This document shows positions 50,846 to 59,119 of a stretch of 64,000 bases of DNA, piece after piece. The DNA is taken from NCBI GenBank assembly GCA_029547805.1, contig JAKPOP010000001.1, positions 1-64,000 on the forward strand, written 5' to 3'. Position 1 is the stretch's first letter, and each line of letters starts with the position of its first letter. Made by a program: the position numbers and the translations under genes. The notes under the pieces are model-generated. The model searched no databases and was not told the DNA's origin. It was given only the letters and a program-made list of their open reading frames with translations. This DNA comes from Deltaproteobacteria bacterium. Lineage in GTDB: Bacteria; Myxococcota_A; UBA9042; DTJE01.

Positions 50846-51463
50846 TCACAGTTCTCGGGGCGACCCGGAGGATCCGCTGCCTCCACCGCCGCCCCGGAGC
50901 CGACCCAGGAGTTCCTCCAGGGCTCGGGCCTGTTCCTCGGAGACCGATCCGCCGGAGGCCAGCGTCGCCGCCGCCTCCAGCAGGGTGGTCACCTCGGCCC
51001 GAGGTCCCACCGAGGGCAGGTCCACGATCCCCTCTTCGGCGGCCCGTTTCAGGGCCGGGTGGAACTCGTCGAGGATCTGGCAGAGCCCCTGGAGGCACCG
51101 TTCGAACTGCTTCCGGGTGACCTTCCCGTCTTCCAGCGGGAACTCGATGATGGGCCGCACCTCGCCGTCGGACTCGTCCCACTCGAACTGGATCAGTTTC
51201 GTCTTCCACTGGATCTGGGCGCAGGCCCGCAGGAACGCGTCCTGGTTCTGTCCCTTCACCTTGTAGGCCGTCGGGGCGAACATCGAGAAGTACTCCCCGT
51301 TCTCCGTCAACCGGACGACCACCGCCAGGGACTTCTCGCCGTTCTCGGGGTTCTCGTAGCGCTCCATCCGCATCAGGAACACCACGGCCCACTCGTCGTG
51401 AGGTCGGTAACGGAACTGCATCTGGTCCAGGATCGCCTCGATGTCCTTCCGGGTCATGGCCAT
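50846..51463 (-). CDS. YbjN / type III chaperone-like domain protein
   Basis: 205 aa. Residues 5-140 fit the YbjN/CesT-like alpha-beta fold: TRKDIEAILDQMQFRY, then strands LAVVVRLTENGEYFSMFAP and LIQFEWDESDGEVRPIIEFPLEDG (landmarks), then helices QFERCLQGLCQILDEFHPALKRA. YbjN-domain proteins are often acidic chaperone-like or regulatory partners. The last ~60 residues are Glu/Gly-rich and probably flexible. AGGAGTGACCC precedes ATG 51463. Its position directly upstream of the Clp/receiver/FtsH fusion on the same strand suggests, but does not prove, a substrate or adaptor relationship. Confidence 0.65.
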   Translation of the reverse strand: MAMTRKDIEAILDQMQFRYRPHDEWAVVFLMRMERYENPENGEKSLAVVVRLTENGEYFSMFAPTAYKVKGQNQDAFLRACAQIQWKTKLIQFEWDESDGEVRPIIEFPLEDGKVTRKQFERCLQGLCQILDEFHPALKRAAEEGIVDLPSVGPRAEVTTLLEAAATLASGGSVSEEQARALEELLGRLRGGGGGSGSSGSPREL

Positions 51464-51508
51464 GGGTCACTCCTGTGGGTGGAGAGAGACGGAGGCATTC
51501 TAGGGGGG

Positions 51509-51536
51509 GGACTTCGTCTTTTGGAAGTCCTTTTTT
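51509..51536 (+). terminator. Plus-strand factor-independent terminator in a divergent gap
   Basis: GGACTTC (51509-51515), an 8-base loop, GAAGTCC (51524-51530), then six T residues. It lies 46 bases upstream of the YbjN-like gene's start (minus strand) and 132 bases before the histidine kinase start (plus strand), so no annotated gene ends at it. It may end a short antisense transcript or act as an attenuator in the kinase leader. Confidence 0.6.
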
Positions 51537-51667
51537 CCTTCCTCGAAACCGCGATTCTCGGGAGCCGTCGGATCGGAGAGGTCGGATTCGCTCGGGGCGG
51601 CACCGGGCTTGACAGCCCGCCGGGGGACGGGTGACCCTCCCCCGGGGGACACGGGCGGTTCGGGATC

Positions 51668-53533
51668 ATGGAACTCCTCCAGGAATTTCCCGCGAATCCG
51701 GTCGTCGTCGAGGCCCTGGCCCGGGAACTCGCCGGGCGACTCGCCTGGATGAACCGGCTGCGCCTCGTGGCAGGCATCGGGCTCCTGGGGCTCGGGGTCG
51801 TGCTGGTTCCCTGGTTGCCGGGGAGCGCCCGCATCCCGCTGCCGGCCCTGGGTCTGCTGGTCCTGATCCTCGATGCCATCCATGCCGTCTCCCTTCGTCG
51901 CCTGACCCTCCAGGGGAGCGTCCGGGGACTCGGATGGCTGATCCGGATCGAGTTCCTGACGGACTGGCTGTTGCTGCTGGCCCTGCTCCACTGGACCGGC
52001 GGGGTCTCCAGCCCCCTGCTGCCCCTCTTCGTCTTCCACGCCATCCTGGCGGCGGTATTGCTGGACCGGACCTCGGGGCTGGTCCAGTGCGGGCTGGCGG
52101 TCCTGCTGGTCTCCCTGCTGGCCCTGGCCGAGGGGACCGGAGGCCCGGGACCGGCGATTCCTGCCCTGCTGGGGGCCTCTCTCCTGTCGTCGGTGCAGGC
52201 GACCGGGACCCGGCTGGCCTTCTTCGGGGTGGGGATCTTTGCGGCCTTCTACCTGACCCACTCCATCGCCCGGCCTCTCTGGAACCTGGCGTGGGAGCGT
52301 CTGGAGGCCCGGGAGGCTCGCCAGGCGGCGATTCGGCGGCTCCACGTGCTGACCCGGGTCTCCGGGACCCTCACGGCGGACCTGACCTTGACCCGGGTGC
52401 TCGAGGCCCTCACGGAGGCGGCCATGGCCAGCCTCGGGGCCACCGCGGCCACGCTTCGCCTGCGGGATGACGATACCGGGAGGTTGCGCCTGGCGGCCTG
52501 GGCCGGTTCCCTGCCCGAGGCGGCCGGCCTTCCGGAGATCGACCCGGCTGACAGCCCCGTGGACCGGGAAATCCTGGGAGGACGTGCCGTCGTGCTGGCC
52601 GATCCGGGCCCGGTCCGGGGGGCGTTCCTGGCCCTCTCGGGCATCCGGTCCATGGTCGGGGTCCCGGTGCGGCATCGGGGGGAGGTCCTTGGGGTCTTGC
52701 GGGTCTTCCATGCCGGCGACCGGGCGCCTCTGCCCGAAGACGTCTCCCTGCTGGAGACCCTGGCCGAGGCCGGCGGTGGGGCCATCCGGAACGCAATGGC
52801 CTACACCTCCCTCCAGGAACTGGAAACGGCGAAGTCCCGCTATGTCTTCCACCTCGCCCACCAACTGAAATCCCCCCTCTCGGCGGTTCGGTCCACCCTC
52901 TCATTGCTGGAGGAGGGATTCGAGGGGAACCTGCCGGCGGCCATCCCGCCGCGTTTGAAGGCCGTGCGAATGCACGCCGCGGCCCTCCAGGCCCTGGTGG
53001 ACAACCTCATGGCCCTGGGATCGCTCCGGGATCCTGCGGCCCACGACCCGCCGGCCGTGGTGGACCTGCCGGAGGCCGTCGCCGAGGCCCTGGGGCCCCT
53101 GCGGGCGGAGGCCCAGGAACGGGGAATCACGTGTCTGCTGGAGGTCCCGGAGGCCCCCTGCACCGGGTTCGTCTCCCCTGGGGACCTCCAGGCCATCCTG
53201 GTCCAGGTGCTGGACAACGCCCTCAAGTACTCGCTGCCAGGGGGGCGCGTCCGGCTTCGGATCGCATCGGAAGGTCCGATGGGGGTCATCCTGGTCCAGG
53301 ACCAGGGAATCGGCATCCCCCCGGAGGAGCAGGGGGCCCTGTTCCAGGAATTCTTCCGGGCCTCGAACGCCCGGGCCCATGCCCCGGGGACCGGTCTGGG
53401 CCTGGTCCTGGCCCGACGCCTCGCGGAGGCCAACCGCGGGACCCTGGACGTCCAGTCTCCGGATCCCGAGCAGGGGCATGGCACCCGGGTGGTCCTCCGA
53501 CTCCCATCCCGGAGGCCCCAGGAGCCGTCATGA
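51668..53533 (+). CDS. Membrane histidine kinase with GAF domain
   Basis: 621 aa. About six hydrophobic segments occur in 31-200. A GAF-type sensor region (~225-380) is followed by the dimerisation/phosphotransfer helix with YVFHLAHQLKSPLS (His398). An ATPase domain has VLDNALKYSLPGG (N box), VQDQGIGIPPEEQ (G1), FRASNARAHAPGTGLGL (G2) and a final beta strand. The membrane part resembles the 5-6 TM sensor segment of WalK/HmpP-type kinases with unknown stimulus. No response regulator is encoded next to it: the following genes are an acetyltransferase (ATGA overlap) and a glycosyltransferase. The start has a weak ribosome-binding site. Confidence 0.88.
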   Translation: MELLQEFPANPVVVEALARELAGRLAWMNRLRLVAGIGLLGLGVVLVPWLPGSARIPLPALGLLVLILDAIHAVSLRRLTLQGSVRGLGWLIRIEFLTDWLLLLALLHWTGGVSSPLLPLFVFHAILAAVLLDRTSGLVQCGLAVLLVSLLALAEGTGGPGPAIPALLGASLLSSVQATGTRLAFFGVGIFAAFYLTHSIARPLWNLAWERLEAREARQAAIRRLHVLTRVSGTLTADLTLTRVLEALTEAAMASLGATAATLRLRDDDTGRLRLAAWAGSLPEAAGLPEIDPADSPVDREILGGRAVVLADPGPVRGAFLALSGIRSMVGVPVRHRGEVLGVLRVFHAGDRAPLPEDVSLLETLAEAGGGAIRNAMAYTSLQELETAKSRYVFHLAHQLKSPLSAVRSTLSLLEEGFEGNLPAAIPPRLKAVRMHAAALQALVDNLMALGSLRDPAAHDPPAVVDLPEAVAEALGPLRAEAQERGITCLLEVPEAPCTGFVSPGDLQAILVQVLDNALKYSLPGGRVRLRIASEGPMGVILVQDQGIGIPPEEQGALFQEFFRASNARAHAPGTGLGLVLARRLAEANRGTLDVQSPDPEQGHGTRVVLRLPSRRPQEPS

Positions 53534-54204
53534 GTCGATCGTGCCATCCCCTGGAGACCAGACGGTCCGATCCGGTCCAGGTCCGGCTCGCGGGACCTGG
53601 GGACCTGCCTGGCATCGTCCGCTGTCACCTGGCCGCCTTTCCCGGCCAGTTCCTGAGTCGCCTGGGTCCGACCTTCCTGGAGGCCTACTACCGCTTCTAT
53701 CTGGACGCCCCCGGAGGGATCAATCTGGTGGCCATCGACTCCGGGGACCGGGTGGTCGGGTTCGTGAGTGGCGGCGACCCGGCCCTTCGGGGGCGGTTCA
53801 TCCGGACCCGGGTGCCCGGGTTCCTGGGGTTGCTGGTGCGCCAGGGGCTCCGGGACCCCTTCGTCCGCCGGCGGCTCCGGGTGCACCTCGGGAACCTGAT
53901 CCGGACCCTGGCGGGTCGCCTGGAAGGGGCCTGGAGCCGTCGCCCGGCGGCCGGATCCCAGGACCCGAAGGGCGTCTCGGTCCTGCTGTCCATTGCCGTC
54001 GATCCCGCCTCCACCGGCCAGGGCATCGGCAGGCGACTCATGGAGGCGTTCCGGCAGCAGAGCCGGAGCCTTGGATACATTGCGATGGAACTCAGCGCCC
54101 ACCGGGACAACGAACCGGCCATCGGCCTCTACCGCGCCTGCGGGTGGGAGGTCGTGAGCCAGGATGCCGACGGGGTCTACTTTCGGCGAGGGACGGACCG
54201 GTGA
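53530..54204 (+). CDS. GNAT-family N-acetyltransferase
   Basis: 224 aa. The acetyl-CoA-binding region is clear: VLLSIAVDPASTGQGIGRRLMEAF (Q/RxxGxG/A motif A, landmark), then AMELSAHRDNEPAIGLYRACGWEVV (motif B). N-terminal residues 17-60 (VRLAGPGDLPGIVRCHLAAFPGQFLSRLG) are typical of the fold. The substrate is unknown. It is coupled by ATGA to the histidine kinase and followed 20 bases later by a glycosyltransferase, so acetylation of a cell-surface sugar nucleotide or glycan is a reasonable guess only. Confidence 0.82.
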   Translation: MSRSCHPLETRRSDPVQVRLAGPGDLPGIVRCHLAAFPGQFLSRLGPTFLEAYYRFYLDAPGGINLVAIDSGDRVVGFVSGGDPALRGRFIRTRVPGFLGLLVRQGLRDPFVRRRLRVHLGNLIRTLAGRLEGAWSRRPAAGSQDPKGVSVLLSIAVDPASTGQGIGRRLMEAFRQQSRSLGYIAMELSAHRDNEPAIGLYRACGWEVVSQDADGVYFRRGTDR

Positions 54205-54224
54205 GGTCCGGGGAGACACGCCCG

Positions 54225-55466
54225 ATGAGATTCCTCTTCCTGAGCCAATACTGGGCACCGGAGGTTGGCGGGGCCCAGGCCAACCTCTCGGCCATCGTCC
54301 GGGAACTGGTGGGTCGGGGGCACCGGGTCGAGGTGGTCACGGCGCTGCCGAACTACCCGAAGGGGCGATTCTTTGACGGCTACCGGGGACGGCTCTACCG
54401 GCGGGAGGACCGGGAGGGTGCTCGGGTCCATCGCCTCTGGCTCTACCCGGCCATGGGAGGCGGCCCGTCCCGGATGGCGAACTACGCCTCCTTCGCCCTG
54501 ACGTCCCTGGTGGGCCTGGCCCTGGCCGAGCGTCCCGACTGGGTCTTCGTCGAAAGCCCCTCGATGCTCCTGAGCCTGCCGGCCTGGGTCCTCTCCCGGC
54601 TCCGGCGGAGTCCCTTCGTCTTCGACGTGGGGGACCTGTGGCCCGACTCCATCCGGGAGATGGGGCTGCTGCGACCCGGACCGGTGCTGAAGGCCCTGGA
54701 GGCCCTGGAGGCCTGGACCTACCGGGAGGCCCGGTTCGTGCTGGCGGCCACCGAGGGCATCTACCGGACGCTGGTGGAACGGAAGGGGGTGCCCCGGGAG
54801 AAGGTGATCTTCTTTCCGTCGGGGGTGGATACCGGGCGCTTCCGTCCCCTGCCCCGGGACCCGGAGTGGGCCCGTCGGATCGACCCCGGGGACCGGAAGG
54901 TGGTCCTCTATGCGGGCAACCTCGGATATGCCCAGGGGCTCGAGACGGCGCTCCAGGCGATGGCCCAGGTCCGGGATCGGAAGGACCTGCTGCTGGTGAT
55001 GGTCGGCGACGGGTCTGCGGCGGCGACGCTCCGGGCCCGGGCCCGGGCCCTGGACCTCGACAACGTCCGCTTCCTGGACCCCGTTCCCGAGGAGGAGGTG
55101 CCCCGGCTGGCCTCCATCGCCTTCCTGGGGTATGCCGGTCTCCGGGACCTGCCCCTCTTCGAGGGGGCCCGGCCCTGCAAGGTGGTGGCCTACATGGCCT
55201 GCGGCCTGCCGGTGATCTTCTCCGGTCGGGGGGAGGTTCCCCGGATGCTGGAGCGATCCGGGGCCGGCGTATCCGTTCCCCCCGAGGACCCGGCGGCATT
55301 GGCCCGGGCCCTGGTGACGGCAGTGGAGCACCCCGAGGCCTGGAGCCGCATGGGGGCATCCGCTCGGGCATGGGTGGAGGACCGGCTGGCCTGGGAGGTC
55401 CTCGTGACCCGGTGGCTGGACTGCCTCGAGGGAAGGCGGGAGGCCCCTGGTCCAGAGGAGGCCTGA
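54225..55466 (+). CDS. Family 4 glycosyltransferase (WbuB-like)
   Basis: 413 aa, GT-B fold. The N-terminus [18 protein letters not shown] is typical of WbuB/WcaI-like enzymes; [47 protein letters not shown] and the nucleotide-sugar loop [24 protein letters not shown] follow. These enzymes transfer sugars in exopolysaccharide or O-antigen assembly at the inner membrane. It is the third gene of the kinase/acetyltransferase/glycosyltransferase operon. GGGGAG lies upstream of ATG 54225. Confidence 0.88.
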   Translation: MRFLFLSQYWAPEVGGAQANLSAIVRELVGRGHRVEVVTALPNYPKGRFFDGYRGRLYRREDREGARVHRLWLYPAMGGGPSRMANYASFALTSLVGLALAERPDWVFVESPSMLLSLPAWVLSRLRRSPFVFDVGDLWPDSIREMGLLRPGPVLKALEALEAWTYREARFVLAATEGIYRTLVERKGVPREKVIFFPSGVDTGRFRPLPRDPEWARRIDPGDRKVVLYAGNLGYAQGLETALQAMAQVRDRKDLLLVMVGDGSAAATLRARARALDLDNVRFLDPVPEEEVPRLASIAFLGYAGLRDLPLFEGARPCKVVAYMACGLPVIFSGRGEVPRMLERSGAGVSVPPEDPAALARALVTAVEHPEAWSRMGASARAWVEDRLAWEVLVTRWLDCLEGRREAPGPEEA

Positions 55467-55474
55467 ACCCCCTT

Positions 55475-55535
55475 CCGCCGATCCGTTTCGGGGAGCATCC
55501 CCATCGATCGACGGGCTTCCCGCCGATGCGTTTCG
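55475..55535 (+). repeat. Pair of 16-bp near-identical direct repeats
   Basis: CCGCCGATCCGTTTCG at 55475-55490 and CCGCCGATGCGTTTCG at 55520-55535 differ at one position and begin exactly 45 bp apart (about four helical turns). They lie after the glycosyltransferase stop and before the AT-rich promoter region of the Rrf2 gene. They might be regulator-binding sites. Confidence 0.45.
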
Positions 55536-55547
55536 CCAGGCCCACGG

Positions 55548-55598
55548 CAGTTATGCATATTCTTTTATTGATTTTGTGTTGTATTTGTGCGACAACTC
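55548..55598 (+). promoter_or_regulatory. AT-rich promoter region of the Rrf2-cysK operon
   Basis: About 50 bases (TTATGCATATTC, TTTTATTGATTTTG, TGTTGTATTTGTG) form by far the most AT-rich stretch of the window, 30-75 bases before the Rrf2 start. TTGTAT (55579-55584) could be a -10. Rrf2 regulators of cysteine synthesis usually bind such AT-rich sites and repress themselves. The exact boxes cannot be fixed. Confidence 0.5.
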
Positions 55599-55624
55599 AT
55601 CCGGTCTTGGATCGGGAGCGACCG

Positions 55625-56065
55625 ATGCAGATGTCCACCAAGGGCCGGTACGGGCTGCGGGTGATGATGGAACTGGCCCTCCATCACGGCGAGGGACCGA
55701 TCTCGGCGGACGTGATCGCCCGCAACCAGGACCTCTCGAGCCAGTACATCCACCTGTTGACCAACGGACTGCGCACCGCGGGTCTGATTCGGGCCGTCCG
55801 TGGACCCAGCGGCGGCTATGTGCTGTCCCGGGACCCGTCCCAGATCACGGCGATGGAGATCGTCGCCGCCCTCGAAGGGGACCTGGCTCCCACCCGGTGC
55901 GTCGACGATGCCTCGGTCTGTGCGCGGTCGGGACGGTGCGTGGCTCGGGACCTGTGGGGCGAGGTGGCCGCGGCGATCCAGGGAGTCCTCTCGGGGATCA
56001 CCCTGGACCAGCTCGCGGCCAGACACCGGGCGAGGAGCGGGGAGTTGCCGGACTACGTCATTTGA
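55625..56065 (+). CDS. Rrf2-family regulator (CymR/IscR-like)
   Basis: 146 aa. The winged helix starts [22 protein letters not shown], the wing is [11 protein letters not shown], and a dimer helix follows [12 protein letters not shown]. Three cysteines in [16 protein letters not shown] match the IscR-type cluster-binding segment. Gene order Rrf2-cysK with an 11-base gap recalls CymR, which senses O-acetylserine and cysteine synthase status; the cysteines instead favour an IscR-like Fe-S sensor. It is likely autoregulated from the AT-rich upstream region. Start chosen at the first ATG; a second ATG lies two codons on. Confidence 0.88.
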   Translation: MQMSTKGRYGLRVMMELALHHGEGPISADVIARNQDLSSQYIHLLTNGLRTAGLIRAVRGPSGGYVLSRDPSQITAMEIVAALEGDLAPTRCVDDASVCARSGRCVARDLWGEVAAAIQGVLSGITLDQLAARHRARSGELPDYVI

Positions 56066-56076
56066 GGAGGGACAGG

Positions 56077-57042
56077 ATGGCCAGGATCTTCGAGGACAAC
56101 AGCCGTAGCATCGGGGAGACGCCGCTCGTGCGCCTCCAGCGGGTCACCCAGGGGCTTGGGGCCACGGTGGTGGCCAAGATCGAGGGTCGCAATCCCGCGT
56201 ACTCGGTCAAGTGCCGCATCGGAGCAGCGATGATCTGGGCCGCCGAGCGCGACGGGGCCCTGAGGCCCGGGAGCCGGGAGGTCACGGTGGTCGAGCCGAC
56301 CAGCGGCAACACGGGCATCGCGCTGGCCTTCGTCTGCGCCGCTCGGGGCTACCCGCTGGTGCTCACGATGCCGGAAACGATGTCCATCGAACGGCGAAAG
56401 ATGCTGGCGGCCTTTGGGGCCCAGGTGATTCTGACCGAGGGGGCCAAGGGGATGAAGGGCGCCGTGGCCCGGGCCGAGGAGATCGTCGCCTCGGACCCCG
56501 GCCGCTACTTCATGCCTCAGCAGTTCCGGAATCCCGCGAACCCCGAGATCCACTTTCGGACGACAGGACCCGAGATCTGGCGGGACACCGATGGGGCCGT
56601 CGACATCTTCGTGGCGGGCGTCGGCACCGGCGGCACCATCACCGGAGTCAGCCGCTACCTCAAGCACGATCGGAAGAAGGCCATCCGGTCCATCGCCGTG
56701 GAACCGATTCACTCCCCGGTGCTCACGGCCATTCGCCACGGAGAGGAGCCCCGGCCGGGACCCCACAAGATCCAGGGCATCGGGGCGGGGTTCAAGCCCG
56801 AGGTGCTGGACCTGGACCTGGTGGACGAGATTGCCACCGTCTCCAATGACGAGGCCGTCGAGTTTGCCCGCCGACTCCACCGGGAGGAGGGCATCACCTG
56901 CGGCATCTCCAGCGGGGCTGCCGTAGCGGTGGCCTGCCGGGTCGCCGCCCGGCCCGAGAACCAGGGGCGCCTGATCGTGACCGTGCTGCCCGACGCCGGG
57001 GAGCGCTACCTCAGCACCGTCCTCTTCGAGAACCTCCAGTAG
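56077..57042 (+). CDS. cysK: Cysteine synthase (O-acetylserine sulfhydrylase)
   Basis: A 321-aa PLP enzyme making cysteine from O-acetylserine and sulfide. Motifs: [10 protein letters not shown], the PLP lysine in [29 protein letters not shown] (substrate loop), [13 protein letters not shown], the [10 protein letters not shown] phosphate-binding loop and [12 protein letters not shown]. It is full length for the family. AGGAGGGACAGG precedes ATG. It is downstream of the Rrf2 regulator in the same operon; its substrate is made by the acetyltransferase encoded at 22.6 kb. Confidence 0.94.
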   Translation: MARIFEDNSRSIGETPLVRLQRVTQGLGATVVAKIEGRNPAYSVKCRIGAAMIWAAERDGALRPGSREVTVVEPTSGNTGIALAFVCAARGYPLVLTMPETMSIERRKMLAAFGAQVILTEGAKGMKGAVARAEEIVASDPGRYFMPQQFRNPANPEIHFRTTGPEIWRDTDGAVDIFVAGVGTGGTITGVSRYLKHDRKKAIRSIAVEPIHSPVLTAIRHGEEPRPGPHKIQGIGAGFKPEVLDLDLVDEIATVSNDEAVEFARRLHREEGITCGISSGAAVAVACRVAARPENQGRLIVTVLPDAGERYLSTVLFENLQ

Positions 57043-57120
57043 GCCCGGGACCTTCCTGCAACCTTGACAGCGACGAGGCCCGACGGCACCCTTGCGGCCG
57101 GGATGCGGGAGGAAGACCCC

Positions 57121-57735
57121 ATGGAAACGCCCTCGAAGGCCCCCCGGAAGGTCCCGGTCGCCCAGGCCCCTCGGGAGGAGTCGCCGCTGCTGGAGCGGAT
57201 GCTCAAGACACGGACGGTCCTCTTTTCGTCGGAGGTCTCGCCGACCTCGGCCCAGCGCCTGATGGAGCGCCTGCTGGTCCTGGAGGCCGAGGACCCCGCG
57301 GCGCCGATCACGTTGCTGTTGAACTCCCCCGGCGGCGAGGTCCACTCGGGCTTCGGGGTGTACGACCTGATCCGGTTCATCGGATCGCCGGTGCGGGTGG
57401 TCTGCGTGGGCCTGACGGCCAGCATCGCCACCGTGATCCTGGCGGCGGTGCCCCGGGAACGGCGGTTCGCCCTGCCCAACGCCCGGCTGCTGATCCACCA
57501 GCCCCTGTTCACCGGCGAGGTCTTCGGTCCCGCCTCGGACCTGGAGATCACGGCCCACGAGATCCTGAAGACCAAGGACCGGGTCAACCGTCTGCTGGCC
57601 GAGGCCACCGGGCAGCCCCTCGATCGCATCGAGCGAGACACCGAACGGGACTTCTGGCTGTCGGCCCAGGAGGCCCTGGACTACGGGCTGATCGGCCAGG
57701 TGATCGACCGCCGGGAGGCCCTGCCGCCCCTCTGA
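57121..57735 (+). CDS. clpP: ATP-dependent Clp protease proteolytic subunit
   Basis: 204 aa. The catalytic triad residues are recognisable: Ser in GLTASIAT (replacing the usual AASMGA context), His in RLLIHQP and Asp in ERDTERDFW. NSPGGEVHSGFGVYDLI and the EILKTKDRVNRLLAEATGQ handle helix are also present. The barrel-shaped peptidase works with ClpX/ClpA-type unfoldases; no tig or clpX gene is adjacent, unlike the common tig-clpP-clpX-lon order, so this may be a second or specialised ClpP. GGGAGGAAGACCCC before ATG 57121 decides the start. It converges on the GH4 gene with 6 bases between. Confidence 0.9.
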   Translation: METPSKAPRKVPVAQAPREESPLLERMLKTRTVLFSSEVSPTSAQRLMERLLVLEAEDPAAPITLLLNSPGGEVHSGFGVYDLIRFIGSPVRVVCVGLTASIATVILAAVPRERRFALPNARLLIHQPLFTGEVFGPASDLEITAHEILKTKDRVNRLLAEATGQPLDRIERDTERDFWLSAQEALDYGLIGQVIDRREALPPL

Positions 57736-57741
57736 AGGTCC

Positions 57742-59094
57742 TCAGAACCCCAGGTCCAGCACCCCGACCAGGTCCATGGCCAGGTCCCGCCGACCGACCA
57801 GGGGATGGGCCACCAGGGCCTCCACCAGGCGATCCCGGTTCCGTTCCCGGATCCCCCGGATCGTGCGCCGCTCGAACTCCTTCACCCGGGTCATCCAGGC
57901 CAGGTCCTCCGGGGGCAGGGGTCCCCGGGCCCGGGGCCGGACCCCGTCGGGGGCCACGGTGCAGTCGCTCTCGACCACGTCGGTGGGGTCGAAGGCCGAA
58001 ATCGCCCCGTTCCCCGGGACGTTCAGGGCCATCGGGTGGGGCAGGGCCCGGGTCCTGCCCCGGATGAGGTCCATGGCCACCTCGGCATAGCCCTCCAGTC
58101 GGGTCGAGAGCCACGCGATGGCCTCGTCGGCCGTCCGGAAGTCCGGCAGGTCGACATCGGCTCCCCCGCGGGAACAGGCCATGTAGGTCCGGGTCCGGTC
58201 CCGGAGCCACCGCCCGTAGCGCAGGATTGCCTCCCGATGCGCGCCCTGGGCCAGGGCCTTCCGGACCTCCCGCAGCATCCGGGGATTCTCTCGGGCCAGC
58301 ACCTCGCCCCGGCTGAAGGGTTCCCGTCGGAGGGCCGCGAGGGCCTTTTCGGCGCAGTACCAGTAGTAGAGATACTCATTGGGGATGCGCCCCAGGGTCG
58401 CCGGGAGGTCCGGGGCCCAGGGCACCTGGTGCCGGGTCCACTCCCGGTCGTCCAGGGCCGCCGCCAGCAGGTCCCGGTCGCCGTGGCGCACCGCCGTGGT
58501 CCAGGAGAGGTGGTTGAGACCGTGGACGCGAAAGTCCAGTTCGGTCATCGGGATCCCCGCCCGGCTCCCGACGTTCCTGGCGGCCTCCATGGCCGAGTCA
58601 CAGATGCCCACCGCGTGTTCGAAGCCCTCCTCCACCAGGGCCTGGGTCACCAGGCCTGCGGGATTCGTGAAGACCAGCGGCAGGAAGCCCGGCGCCAGGC
58701 GTTGGGCCTGTCGGCAGTAGTCGAGCAGCACCGGGACCGACCGGGTCGCGAAGGCCATGCCTGCCGCCCCCGTCGTCTCCTGCCCCAGCGTGCCCCGATC
58801 CAGGCAGGCCCGTTCGTCTCGGGCCCGGGCCTCCTCGAATCCCGGACGCACCGTGAAGAGGACCACGTCGGCCCCCTCCAGGGCCTCTTCGACTCGGGCG
58901 GCCACCTCCAGGGACGGCAGGACCCCGCAGACCTCCCCGACGGCCCGGGCCACCGGCAGCAAGGTCTCGATGCGATCCGGGCGGATGTCGAAGAGCGTCA
59001 CCTCCGACAGGCCCGCCTCTCCGCCGGATCGGGCCAGGGACCCCAGCATCAGGGGCAGGCGGCTGGACCCGGCTCCCACGATGGCCATGCGCAT
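57742..59094 (-). CDS. Family 4 glycosidase (6-phospho-beta-glucosidase-like)
   Basis: 450 aa. GH4 enzymes use NAD+ and a divalent metal in an oxidation/elimination mechanism. Visible: the Rossmann start MAIVGAGSSRLPLM, LFTVRPGFEEARARDE, GQETTGAAGMAFATRSVP, FTNPAGLVTQA, the metal-ligand Cys in VGICDSA, the His in HGLNHLSW, and NVPGNGAISAF. The pattern fits 6-phospho-beta-glucosidases (LicH/BglT type), but no PTS transporter is nearby, so the substrate is uncertain. It is followed upstream by the NAD kinase/Lon pair on the same strand. Confidence 0.85.
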   Translation of the reverse strand: MRMAIVGAGSSRLPLMLGSLARSGGEAGLSEVTLFDIRPDRIETLLPVARAVGEVCGVLPSLEVAARVEEALEGADVVLFTVRPGFEEARARDERACLDRGTLGQETTGAAGMAFATRSVPVLLDYCRQAQRLAPGFLPLVFTNPAGLVTQALVEEGFEHAVGICDSAMEAARNVGSRAGIPMTELDFRVHGLNHLSWTTAVRHGDRDLLAAALDDREWTRHQVPWAPDLPATLGRIPNEYLYYWYCAEKALAALRREPFSRGEVLARENPRMLREVRKALAQGAHREAILRYGRWLRDRTRTYMACSRGGADVDLPDFRTADEAIAWLSTRLEGYAEVAMDLIRGRTRALPHPMALNVPGNGAISAFDPTDVVESDCTVAPDGVRPRARGPLPPEDLAWMTRVKEFERRTIRGIRERNRDRLVEALVAHPLVGRRDLAMDLVGVLDLGF

Positions 59095-59119
59095 CGTCGT
59101 TCCTCCACCAGGCTGGAGC

